Origin: Ophiobolus disseminans
Lineage: Eukaryota; Ascomycota; Dothideomycetes; Pleosporales; Phaeosphaeriaceae
Length of the DNA stretch: 64,000 nt
Direction: 5' to 3'
Assembly: GCA_010093685.1 (NCBI GenBank)
Contig: MU006220.1
Coordinates: 403,502-467,501 of the forward strand
Numbering within the stretch: the first letter of the stretch is position 1; each line of letters opens with the position of its first letter. Positions 1 through 9,890 of this stretch are shown here, piece after piece. The notes below the pieces were generated by a model. The model saw only the letters and a list, made by a program, of their open reading frames with translations. It had not been told where the DNA came from and searched no databases. The position numbers and the translations under genes are program-made.

Positions 1-410
1 CAAACAACGCGTGACGACGGCTCCCGAGACGCGATTTAAAAGAACCAAGGCTAGTGCCGGTATTCCACCTGCATCCGCTCGCCCAACGGCGCCGGACTGG
101 TCTCGGCTGTCGTCACCATGCCAAGCTCTTCCAGAACAACGTCTCGCTCGTCCCAGAAACCTGAAACCTGACACGTCAGGCTGATCTTCCTCCAGCCTTG
201 TCCTATACACTTCGACCTGGTTAGCATGCTCAACATTAGCAGAGTCAACCAACCGATAGCAGCCGACGCATTGCCCGTCAGTATCTCATTCAATATCATC
301 TCTGTTATATTATTTCGTATAGCTATTAGGAAATTCACTTCTCTGTATATTGTGTTCTATAGACATCAGGAACTACGTTGAACAGCCTTCAGTACCAAGA
401 ATTTAACCCT
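1..410. other. Left edge, no supported gene
   Basis: The minus strand is open from 338 down to 51 and would encode a short peptide with a hydrophobic stretch. The frame opens on a non-ATG codon and resembles no family I know. It may be the 3' flank of the gene at 411-1274 or part of a gene reaching outside the window. I see nothing else here. Confidence 0.4.
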
Positions 411-1274
411 CTACTCCGCTACGTCCAACCTATCATACCATTCCACACCATCCAACCGTCCCGTATGCGTCCTGACCCAACACTCTATCCACCTATCCTG
501 CCTGACTTGAATGCCACCAACGAGCGGCCTTGCGACTCTGCTCTCAATACAAGCCATCAACCTCTCAACGGCCTCGCTATCGTCGTCTGGCAGGCTCCAC
601 CCCACCCCGTCCAGACAAGCTACGATGGCGAGCTCCTCCAAGCGAATGAGGTTTGAGCGGACGGTCGAGCGCAGCACGTGATGCACCTGAGCGTATATTT
701 GCAGCGCCGGGCTTTCAGTAGAGGGGTCTGGATACCAGTCTGGGTCCAGTGTAATCTGTAGCTCGGGCAACGCGTTCGGATCTGCATAGCCGAGAAGGGC
801 GTCGACAGTATGTGTCCCAGCTACTTGCAGTTCGTTTGAGATATCGATGAGGAGGCTTTCCACGTACGCGAGGTGCTCTGGTAGCGTTTGGCTCCATGTC
901 GTTTCCTGTTGCTGCTTCAGCCTGTCAACATCAAAGCCTTCGCGCGCGATTTGAGCCCAATTGCATTCGGGTCGCTCACCGTCTAGACATGTTTCAATCC
1001 ACCGAATGCGGCGCATGTAACACTCGAACTCTGAGTGGACCGCGGCTTCGCAGTCGTAGAAGTCGTCGAGTTCGGACCAAGCAGAATGGTTACTGTGACC
1101 TATGCCACATGACTCGTCTGACACACCCTCTCGAGTGATTTCGAGACCATTGAGGCAGAAAGAAGGGGCGCGGGTATCTGGCATAGGAGCGAGGCGCTGG
1201 GCAAAGTCACATGCTCGGAAGAGCGTCTTGCGCCGGTGACCACACGCATAAGTTGTTTCTTGAAGCTGGCACAT
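411..1274 (-). CDS. Hypothetical protein with Cys/His-bearing N terminus
   Basis: Single-exon frame of 287 aa. The start is placed at 1274 because MCQLQETTYACGHRRKTLF is the only ATG that begins a typical small fungal orphan, a class often opening with MC...Y.CGH....C. The open frame extends further upstream to 1466 but looks non-coding there. Residues 2, 11 and 13 plus a Cys near 22 could form a small metal site, which is inference. The rest is mostly helical and acidic, with many Trp, Glu and Leu, and has no signal peptide or membrane segment. It lies tail-to-head downstream of the permease at 1463-3299, with about 190 bp between them. I do not recognise a function. An exon upstream cannot be excluded. 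Confidence 0.6.
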   Translation of the reverse strand: MCQLQETTYACGHRRKTLFRACDFAQRLAPMPDTRAPSFCLNGLEITREGVSDESCGIGHSNHSAWSELDDFYDCEAAVHSEFECYMRRIRWIETCLDGERPECNWAQIAREGFDVDRLKQQQETTWSQTLPEHLAYVESLLIDISNELQVAGTHTVDALLGYADPNALPELQITLDPDWYPDPSTESPALQIYAQVHHVLRSTVRSNLIRLEELAIVACLDGVGWSLPDDDSEAVERLMACIESRVARPLVGGIQVRQDRWIECWVRTHTGRLDGVEWYDRLDVAE

Positions 1275-1462
1275 TGTGCATGTGGATCTCGTACTCTTGG
1301 TGCAAAAACGCGGGCGTAACGGGACAAGATGCAGACGTCTCATGAACGCTTGAGAAGAAAAATGTGGAATACATTGTGTAATAATCGTGGACGAACTATC
1401 AATATTGTTAAAGGATGATTTCCCGACGAGAAATTGGCCCGAGAAAAAAAGGAAGAGTAAAT

Positions 1463-3299
1463 TCACAAGTTGCCGTTACCTGGTACATCAACGATAGTAT
1501 GAACATGCACGCTGACCTCAGCATGGCGTTCACCCACGCCCCGAAAGCTCCTACGTCCTCTGAACACCCAGTCCAGCCCAGTAATCGAACCAACGACGGC
1601 GTAAACGACACAAACGTCTTTACATCTCATTAGCAGACTTCTTCCTTATTCGAGGAGGGATTCATGTAGACTTACAGTTCATGTTGCTTGCAGCAACTGG
1701 TTTGGCGTACGGGAAAGAGTACATAATTAAAGTGAACAACGTCCACATCAACAACACAATGTTCGAGAAGAAACCTAGCTGTCCCATCCAGAAAGGGCCA
1801 GGCTTGATGTTTGACCGCCCGCGAATGAGGAGGCAGATGATGGGGATTGCATAGCTGAGGTACAGCAGCACGATGCATGCGGTAATCATGCTAGACGGAA
1901 TCAGTTGATGGGGTGGCCAACCTGATAAGGAAGACTTACGAGTTGAACGCTGTCAGCGAAGCAAGATACAAGCATCCCATTATAGCCACGATGACGCAAC
2001 TAACAAAGTGCGCATTCAACGGCACATCGAGCGTCTTGTGAACCTGTGAGAGCCACCTGTGCGCAGGTAACCCTCTATCTCTTGCGAAGCTCCAGCAAAG
2101 ACGACTTTGCCACGTGTGGCTCGCAACCAAGCAACCCAGTCCAGTTGCGATGATGAGGGCTTCCAGAACAATAGCACCGGCCTTGTTGCTGCTCGCCTGG
2201 TAAAATACCTCCAAGATCGGAACCAGTGTCGCAGTGGACAGTATATCTGCAAAGTCTCCAACGATCGAGAAGAACATGGCCATGGAAAAGAACCAGCTAG
2301 TGACGAAACCAATGCCAACAGTTCCCATAATCGCAATCGGCACCATCTTCTCCGGCCTATGCACTTCTTCGGCGAGATGGGTTGCGCAATCGAGGCACGC
2401 AAAGCTCCAGTTGGTGTTCACGAGGCCGACAATGAAGGCTATGCCACCTTGTTGCCAACCGGTGTTATTGATAAAAGTAGCAAAGACGAACTTTGCATGC
2501 TGATGTGTTGGTGCTACCGAGGGCACGGTGATGAGAATAACAGCGAAAGAAACTAGCGACGTCCATAGGGTGATTTTTGCAACCATCGGTAGCGTCTTGC
2601 CGTAGCAATTGAAGAAGAAGCAGAATATGTTCGCTATCTGGTAGGCGACAAATACGTGCCACGCCTTGATCACGCTGTCGGACGTCAGCTATAATTACCA
2701 TCAATGCACTTTGACTAAGTGAACACGAAAGGTGATTCTTACAAGTCAGGATGGCTCAGCTGATAACATCCGACCATAGCGCTTCCCATTGCCAACGCAA
2801 CAGAAGCACTGGTAAACATGGAACCCCACCAAGCCAGCCATCCGGTCAGGTAGCTTGCAATGTTTGCGAATCTCTTCGGTGCCAACTCATTCGCCCAGAA
2901 GTACTGTCCACCTGCGTTGGGAAGAGCAGATGCCAACTCGCTCAGGCTGATGCCAACGCAGGTTGAGATCAAAGCCAACAGGATGACTACATATCGGACG
3001 TTGGAGTCAGCCCGTGTCTACATGTAGCTCGTAAACACACATTACGTACTGCCGTATATGATGAGGAGAGGCCCTCCTGAGTTGATACCAGTAACAAGAG
3101 CCGCCGAGATACCAAACCAGCTGTTGGTCAACGAGAAGCCTACGCCAAGAACAGACCAAACACTGTAGTTCCGGCTCATGTCTTGCGTATAGCCCATTTC
3201 CGCCAGCTTCAGAGCATCCGGGTCGATAGAGGCATTGCGAACCTTTTCTACATCTGGAGAGACGACAGGCGTCAGCTGCTTTTCCGGCGTGTAGTCCAT
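1463..3299 (-). CDS. APC-superfamily choline / amino-acid permease
   Basis: A 12-TM plasma-membrane permease of the fungal ACT type (choline/GABA/amino acid, as in yeast HNM1 and UGA4), 532 aa. Exons on the minus strand are 3299-3050, 2986-2743, 2674-1940, 1890-1676 and 1617-1463, with introns of 63, 68, 49 and 58 nt, all GT-AG and in phase. Family signatures run in order: LAEMGY followed by SVWSVLGVGFSL, the ISLSELASALPNAGGQYFWA helix, HPDFVIKAWHVF at the exon 2/3 join, the EEVHRPEKMVPIAI loop, and a C-terminal Y-V-C-V-V-Y motif followed by DWVFRGRRSF. The ATG at 3299 (MDYTPEK) is used; an upstream in-frame codon at 3308 is TTG. Substrate cannot be set from sequence: choline, GABA or another amine are all possible. 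Confidence 0.88.
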
Positions 3300-5246
3300 G
3301 GTGTTCAACCGTTCCGGATGTTCGCTGCGCGCGACGATTTTGAGAAGGCTTCACACAGGAATGTAAGGAGGAACCTGGCCCCCAAGAGAACTCAGTACTG
3401 GAAAATATACACCTGGTGCAGATAGTGACACCCGCCACGCTAACATGGTGGGAACATCAAAGGCTTATCTATCTCAAGCCTGGAGACTAAGGAGAATTGC
3501 GATGGACAGGGGCCGCAAACATGGGGTCTGATGTAGATAAGAGATGGCTAATGGCGGCCGGGTGAAGCTAAAGTCAATGCAAGGAGTACTTGATCATGTC
3601 GCTCTGAGCATTGCGATTGGAGTTTGGTAGCTGCACGCGAGGCCTGTAGAGGTGTTGTTTCCCATCAACGTGCATGATATGCGAGACGCTCTGCATTATT
3701 TCATGGGGACTGATTCTAATTCACTTGGTTGGATGCGCAGGTGGGCAGAGATGCGGAGAGCATTGCGCGCTACACCAATTCGGCCATGAGAGGCGTTGCC
3801 AGCCAGAACACCAGGGTTCGGCGCAAATCGAGACCGTGACGACAGTCCGCCCGGCAGACCAAGAATCGCATCCGAGGGTCTGCTTCCTGCCTCCTCTAGC
3901 GACCCCCGCGATGTATGCTGGTGGTACATTGGCTTTGAGCAAGCTGTCCCGCCTGCGGAAGGGATGCATCCGCGTCTGTAGACCAGGGTATCTTGGTATT
4001 GCAACAGTCGAAGGAATGTCAGGTGAATGTCGGAGTTCTATGGCCTGCTGCCGACAGAGCTTTGCAGCCAGTGACGGCGAGTTGGTAGACGCGTGCATCC
4101 GCCAGGGAACCAGCAACCATGCAGGCGCACAGATGAGGGGTACGGAACGTGATGCTTCGTGTTGCACGACAGGCATGTCGTGTCCTTGCATAGCCAGCAG
4201 CCGTCGTGTGTGCCTGGTGGAACATGGCAGCGCGGTCTGAATAATGGAAAGCCGCGCGATATAATTTATTGGTGAAGTGGGTCGTTCTGTCTGGAGTGGC
4301 ATGCACTTTGCATGTGCGAATTGTCTCCACCGCACTGGCTGCAAACGTCCGTCTGATCTGACCTGGGTGTTGGAGCAGGGATTGCACAGCCTCTTGCTGA
4401 ACTGTGGCGCTTTCTGCGTCTCCTCACCTGTATCCAGGACTCGATATTATTCCATCATCGTTCCAATGGAGTAGGTGGCTCAAGCCTCCAGTCTCCCAGT
4501 ACGACCATCGTGCGACCCCATCGCCGTTGGATATGGTCACGCAGTGGCACAGGCGATGCCCGCATCCGAGTCTGTACTTGCCCGGCCAGGACTCGAGTGG
4601 AAGCAGTGGAGAGGGTGAATTGGGCCCCGCAACAGCTTGGTTGAAGTAGCGTTCCAGTCGGCTGGCAGCCCGAGTCGGCGCAACGTCATACTTCTTGGTG
4701 GCCATTTTGTCGTTATGGTTGGGTCACGGTCTTTGGGAGATGGCATTGCTGTGGGTCTGGTGTTCGCGGGTGGCGAGTTTCTCCAGATGGGGAAGCTACA
4801 CCTACGGAATCGGGCGAATATGCCCAGCCTTGCTAGCCGCAGACGGACAGTAGCGGCGCACGACACATGGACATGGAGAATTATTGTACTGTATTCGCTC
4901 GTACCGATGCTGCCGGCAGTGAAAGTGTCCGACACATGGCACGAGGTGATATAGATGCTGGTATGGGAGAGGAGGCAGACAAAACAAGGAAAACACCGCA
5001 CCACGCCAATGTCCACATGAAGACGTCCAATCGTCCGACCCAAACTGCAATTGCATGGCACCAACATCGCTTCCCATATCAAGTCGTCCCGTGCCTTGAA
5101 CTGGCAAGCGCGCACGCGTTACATAACATACACCCGGACATGCTCCTCGAGCTACACCTGTATTACTTTTCGCCATTAGAGGGTATCGTGTCCAATACTG
5201 TGCGCCGCCCCAGCCCGGCCTGCTCACAGGCCTGCCTGCGCCGTGT
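3300..5246. other. Intergenic, 1.9 kb, no supported gene
   Basis: Several overlapping open frames on both strands (for example 3674-4240 + and 3721-4344 -) sit in sequence of even GC content. None has an ATG context, splice pattern or protein signature that I recognise, and they compete for the same bases. The stretch holds the 5' region of the permease and the 3' flank of MCM1. Confidence 0.45.
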
Positions 5247-6095
5247 CTAGCCAAGCTTCTGGTCCTGGGGATAGTGGCCGCCGGGATGACGGGGCATGCC
5301 CTGTTGCGCCATGGGGTACTGGTTCGACTGCTGCTGCTGCTGGAGGTAGCTCTGGTAGTGGAGGGCGGCCTCGGGCGTCATGTAGGCCTGGGGCATGGCG
5401 TTGTTGTTGGGCGGCATGCCGCGCGGCTGGCCGGGCGCGACCTGGGCGTGGTTGTCCTCGGGCGAGTCGACCGTGTTGTCCTCGACGCCGTTTGCGTCGC
5501 CGCTCGAGGGCTCGGGCGCATTCAAGCAGGCCTGGGGGGTTAGCAGGGCGCGCGACGGAGGCGGTGCTGGGGATGNNNNNNNNNNNNNNNNNNNNNNNNN
5601 NNNNNNNNNNGCAGCGTACCTGGATCAGGTTCTTGCCCTCGGGCTTGGTGACCAGCGGCTGCAGCTTGGGGGTGGTGAAGGTGTAGACGAGGCCCGTCTC
5701 GGACACGACGAGCAGCAGCACCTGGGTGCCCGTGAGGACGGACAGCTCGTAGGCCTGCAGGGGTCAGCGGTGTTTGTAATGCGACGCGCCTGCGCTATCG
5801 GCGGGGATGGCAGGCGCGGGTGCAGGCAGGGCAGGCGCGCGCGACGTACCTTCTTCATGATGCCAGCCTTGCGCTTGGAGAAGGTGATGTGCCGGCGCGA
5901 CTTGTCCTGGATGAACTTGATCTCGATCTTGCGGCGCTCGCGGCCGGGCTTGTCGTCGTCGTCGTCGTCGTCGTCGGCGGCCGGGCGCTGGCGCTTGGTG
6001 CCGCGGTTCGCATCGCCAATGTTGAGGGCGCCGCCGCCGTCGTCGTGCAGCGAGGGCGAGGCATCTTGGTCGTGCTGGGTGATTTCGGAGGCCAT
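5247..6095 (-). CDS. MCM1: MADS-box transcription factor Mcm1 (SRF type)
   Basis: Nuclear DNA-binding regulator of the SRF/Mcm1 class, which binds CC(A/T)6GG-like sites and works with mating-type and cell-cycle cofactors. The product is 221 aa in three exons: 6095-5850, 5754-5620 and 5531-5247. Residues 41-48 are an Asp8 tract. The MADS domain spans about 52-112, with RRKIEIKFIQDKSRRHITFS, KRKAGIMKK at the exon 1 end, and AYELSVLTGTQVLLLVVSE in exon 2. The tail is Gln/Pro/Asn-rich with a QQQQQSNQYPMAQQG run, as in Aspergillus McmA. The second intron (5619-5532) contains the 35-N gap, so its true length is unknown but the coding sequence is complete. Start ATG at 6095 fits the family length. 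Confidence 0.95.
5576..5610. other. Assembly gap (35 N) inside MCM1 intron 2
   Basis: A run of 35 N lies between the donor at 5619 and the acceptor at 5532. It does not touch coding sequence. Confidence 0.99.
5952..5975. repeat. (GTC)8 microsatellite encoding the Asp tract of Mcm1
   Basis: Eight perfect GTC units on the plus strand read as GAC codons on the coding strand and produce Asp8 before the MADS domain. It is a likely length-variable site between strains. Confidence 0.9.
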
Positions 6096-7647
6096 GGTGT
6101 GCCGTGGATGTAGATTGGTTGTGGTGTCGGGCGGCAGGAACTAACCGCAAGCAGAGGCTGTTGTTTTTCGCGAGGTCGCGATTCACAGATGCAGATGCAG
6201 CTGTCTGGACGAGGTTTAGGGTAAGCTGGGGACGAAAGAGGTATGGCAGGGCGCTTGGGTGCAAAGAGGCAAGATGTGGGCTGCGCTGCCTGAACCCTCT
6301 TTGTGCGGAGGGCGGGCAGGAATGGGCAGCCCGCGCTCGGGCCACTTGCTCGGCAGGGCCGTGGGAGTGCAGTGGCTGGGGCGTGACCTGGCTGCGACCG
6401 ACGGGCGGGCTGGTACGTACCGTTGCAAGGGAATAGAACAGAATCGTAAGTATACTCTGGCACGGCTAGGACAGGCTCGGCAGCGATGGGCGCAAACGCA
6501 GGGTCAGTGAGAGCGTCGTCAACTGTCTGTCTCAGGACGGTAAGGTGTGAAATGGACGAGAACGGCGAAGGTCAACGGGCTCGACTCTTTATTTGCAAGC
6601 TGATGGGATCGCGGCCTGGCCTGCTTGCATGGGGCGCTTGAGCTTGAGCACCCCTGGTTGTCGACTGAGTCGACTCCCGCAGATCGCCTGCGCGGTGAAG
6701 TGCAGATTGATATCCACGAGAGCCTTTTTCTCACTACCAACTACACTACATAGACAGCAGTATCTTTCATCTACGCTTTCAACATGCTTCTTAGACATCA
6801 ACACCTGCAACAGCAGACATCTCGTCGTGTCCTCGGCCGCCAGCCAGCTGCCCATGTGCACCGCGGCTTCCCACCAATCAGCGCCCCCACGGTGGGCCGC
6901 GCCATCCTTCTGGCCTTAGCGTCTCTGACCTCAGCATCTCTCGCCGTAGCACCACCAGGGCGCCTCTACATTGCACGAAGCGCAGTGCAGACCCCCTCTT
7001 GCACACCAAGCAGCAGGAAACGCGGCAGACGACACTCGCATCACGATATGGAATGCGCTGCAACCCGCGCCGACGACAAACACGCCAGGGCCGGCGTCCG
7101 CCAAGAGTCGATGGAGAGCGGCTGCAGCCCTGCTTACCGCCTTCCCTCTTCGGCGTCGCCTCGATTGCGAGGCAGGCGCCACCAACTGCACGCTGCAGGG
7201 CAACCTTGAGCTCGACATCCATGGTCCACAACGTCGCGACCGACTTCAACCTTCACGTCTACGTGATGCTTGAATCTACAGTGGACAGCTCGCCGCGCTT
7301 GAGTGTGATCGTGCTGCGCAGAATCCGCCGCGGCGCCAAACGTCGAGCCACGCTGAGCCCCGCACCGTGATTCGCCGATGCTCAGACACCACCGAAACAT
7401 GCAGCGTCTCGCGCGTCCGCAGTCGTACTTCATGCTCCAATGCCATGTAGTCCTCGCTCACTGTCCCTGCCGCTCTCTCTTCAACCTCTCTTCGTTTCTA
7501 TATACCTAATATTTGCATTCTGCACAGATCGACAGTTCGAGCACGCCGGACGGCTCCGCTGCGGTCGACTTCCACTCTTTTCTTCATCATACTATTTCAC
7601 TTCGTATTCTTCCACCGTAACGCGCCCAAGTGCACGAGACCGCCGCC
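6096..7647. promoter_or_regulatory. Divergent promoter region MCM1 / PLS1, 1.55 kb
   Basis: The region separates two genes that point away from each other, so it should hold both promoters and 5' UTRs. The last 200 bp before PLS1 is rich in CT tracts (for example CTCACTGTCCCTGCCGCTC around 7455), a common feature upstream of fungal start sites. An open frame at 6784-7209 (+) is not convincing as a gene. I see no RNA gene. Confidence 0.5.
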
Positions 7648-8502
7648 ATGCCTACCAAACTCATGATGGTCTTTGTCGGAATGGACTTCCTCTTTGCTGG
7701 TTGTGGAGGGTTGGTGCTGGGCTTCTCTCTCATGTCGGAGCAGTCTTTGCGGAACACGCCGACCGTAAACAACGTCACGCAGAATGTGCTACTCGGCCAG
7801 TGCCCATTAACAGGTAGGAAGACCTTGCGCTGGGAAACACCCAAGGCCTCGATGTTGCGGCACTCTTGTGGCGCAAGCCGTGCCACGCGCTCCTGGAGCA
7901 CAAAGTACATCAACAACAGTGCTAACGATGGCAGCTGGCGTGGTCAACGCAATATTCGTCTTCGTCACCTTCCTGCTCTCTCTCCCAGCGCTCTTTCTCC
8001 CTATGAACAGAGGGTGGCTCCGCACGCAGGGCTGGCTAGTTGTCGTTTGTGCAACCTTTACGCTTGGCCTGGGTGTCGCAATCTGGGTAGAGACTTTACA
8101 GATCCGTCAGAACCTTAGCGTTCTCTGGGGACGTGAGACGCCGCTTATCCAGAGTCTCCTACAGCAGAAGGTGAATAGAATCCGTCAGCGCTAAGTCATA
8201 CATGCAGTCAGCTGCTGACAAAAGTATAGTTCGACTGCTGCGGCTACGTCAACTCGACCACACCTCCGTTCGTACAGGACAGCACTTGTCTGAACACACT
8301 GGTTGCAGCGCAGAAGGGTGGTTGCATTGGCAAATTCTCGTCATATGCCAACCGGTACCTTGACCAGATCTTCACAGCTGCTTTCGGCATTGTCGGCGTC
8401 GACGTTATCCTTGTGCTCTGCGTCGCTATGGTCCTCAAGTACCGAATGGAACAGGAGCGCTACCGCCATATTGACGAGAAGAACGGGTTGGGCGGGATCT
8501 AG
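7648..8502 (+). CDS. PLS1: Fungal tetraspanin Pls1
   Basis: Four-TM membrane protein of the Pls1 tetraspanin family, 224 aa, known in plant-infecting fungi for its role in appressorium-mediated penetration, where it works upstream of an NADPH oxidase complex. Exons: 7648-7813, 7935-8170 and 8230-8502, with introns of 121 and 59 nt. TM1 is near residues 5-28, TM2 starts at the exon 1/2 join (AGVVNAIFVFVTFLLSLPAL), TM3 is WLVVVCATFTLGLGVAIW and TM4 is AFGIVGVDVILVLCVAMVL. The diagnostic CCG of the large extracellular loop is at residues 137-139, right after the third exon begins, followed by further loop cysteines. Length matches the family (about 225 aa). Start ATG is in a GCCGCCATGC context. 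Confidence 0.93.
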
Positions 8503-9129
8503 ACAGCCAAAATTCCATAAAGCTGGCGGGAAGAGAAATTGACATGGAGCGAGATATTCGGGGAGTTCAAGAGGTATTTTGACGCCAGTACCGATTGTTT
8601 ATGTCGTCTATTACCGTGAGTCGGATGGCGACGCTGTGGCAGTAATGTAGATAGCGTCAGCGGTGCTGACGAGAAGTACGAGCGATGATGCCCGGCCGCA
8701 TTTCATTCACCTTGCGTCAATTCTGCACTTAGCGTTTGTCTTGTCATTCCGAAATAGAACACCAAACGATATGTACATGTCAAGCTTCGAAGTGAGATTT
8801 TGGCAACATGCAGGGCCCGATTGTGCCCGACCATTGAGTTTCCGCTACAGCTGTCAGTGCAGTGGCGCCATCAGGGTTCATCCTCCACGCTTTGTCAACC
8901 GTTCGCTCGGCACGCGGCACCTTGTGAAACGGCGTCTCGATCCGGAAATGACGAACCAGTTGCTAAATGCTCGAACCCTAGCACCGACTTTGGCGCATTC
9001 GTGGCTATCCACAGTACAGCTTGAAATGCACATGCTCGCGTCCGGCTCTCGAACTGACCATCACTCCGAAGCAACACAGTTCAGCAGCGCCTCCAGAATC
9101 GCACCTGCACGCTCGAGTCATGCAACATA
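8503..9129. other. Intergenic, no supported gene
   Basis: This is the 3' flank of PLS1. A frame at 8663-9220 (+) lacks an ATG start at its head and has no recognisable domain. Nothing else is seen. Confidence 0.45.
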
Positions 9130-9301
9130 CCGCATGTTGCAACATACGAGGGAACGCGAGTTAAGTCCGAAAAATAACCTGCTAAATGAACTCACTCTCC
9201 TCCGTATAAGCCACACATAAGCCACCTCTTTTTGCTTTACTATTAGCTAGATACGAATACGGTGGCCCCTAGCATGTTCCCTCGTACGCTATAACATGCG
9301 G
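9130..9301. mobile_element. 172-bp MITE-like element with 26-bp TIRs and TA duplication
   Basis: The 26 bases at 9130-9155 (beginning CCGCATGTTGCAACATACGA) match the reverse complement of 9276-9301 at 22 of 26 positions. All four mismatches are transitions. TA dinucleotides flank both ends (9128-9129 and 9302-9303). The interior of about 120 bp has no coding potential. Small size, long TIRs and TA flanks are the pattern of a Tc1/mariner-type MITE. No autonomous partner is in the window. Confidence 0.75.
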
Positions 9302-9303
9302 TA

Positions 9304-9890
9304 GAAATGCCCGCCACATCTCACGCACGCAGGAATTCTCGATCCTACCATTTCCACACCAGCCCTCCAAACCCCTTGCGCATCCAAAACCCGCCCCCAA
9401 AAAGCTGCTGCGCGAAAGACACCCCTAGTACATTAATCTCGCCATGCGAGGTGACAGGAGAGCGCACGGAAGTTGCGTTGCAGGGATGGCCTACATCGAC
9501 CGCGTATTTCCTCTTCTAGACTCTCTTGGCGTTGTTGCTGGTTCGGTGTGTGAGCGGTGGAGGATTCCCGAGGCTTCGAAATGAGTGGGCGGGCACGGCA
9601 TGTGATTGGGATGTGTAAGCACCTTGCACCCTAGATTGGCATAATGTGCGCTGCAAGGACGGATGGAGTTTACGCACTTATTTCCGGACTTTGGGAAGAG
9701 TGATGAGATGCTTGGGGAATTTTATTGTTCGCAGCGATGTTTGAAAGACGATGACATGTTGTTCACATGCTACCTCCAAGACAGAGTCAACGATAGGTCC
9801 TCAACCATGTCTATAATCACACACATGCGCAAAGTCTCATCAACAATGGTGGACTCCTGTCGTGTCAGCTCACTATGCTGACCGCCCGAT
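9304..9890. other. Intergenic, 3' flank of the gene at 9891-12247
   Basis: No gene is supported. Short frames at 9307-9519 and 9663-9881 (+) are not recognised. Confidence 0.4.

Noticed and set aside
3674..4344. Overlapping 188-aa (+) and 207-aa (-) frames
   Set aside because: They compete for the same bases, have Cys/Arg-rich random composition, and no introns or domains support either.
6784..7209. 141-aa plus-strand frame between MCM1 and PLS1
   Set aside because: Starts with ATG but has Arg/His/Pro-biased random composition and no family match; overlapping frames on both strands are equally long.
8663..9220. 185-aa plus-strand frame
   Set aside because: No ATG at its start, no domain, and it runs into the MITE.
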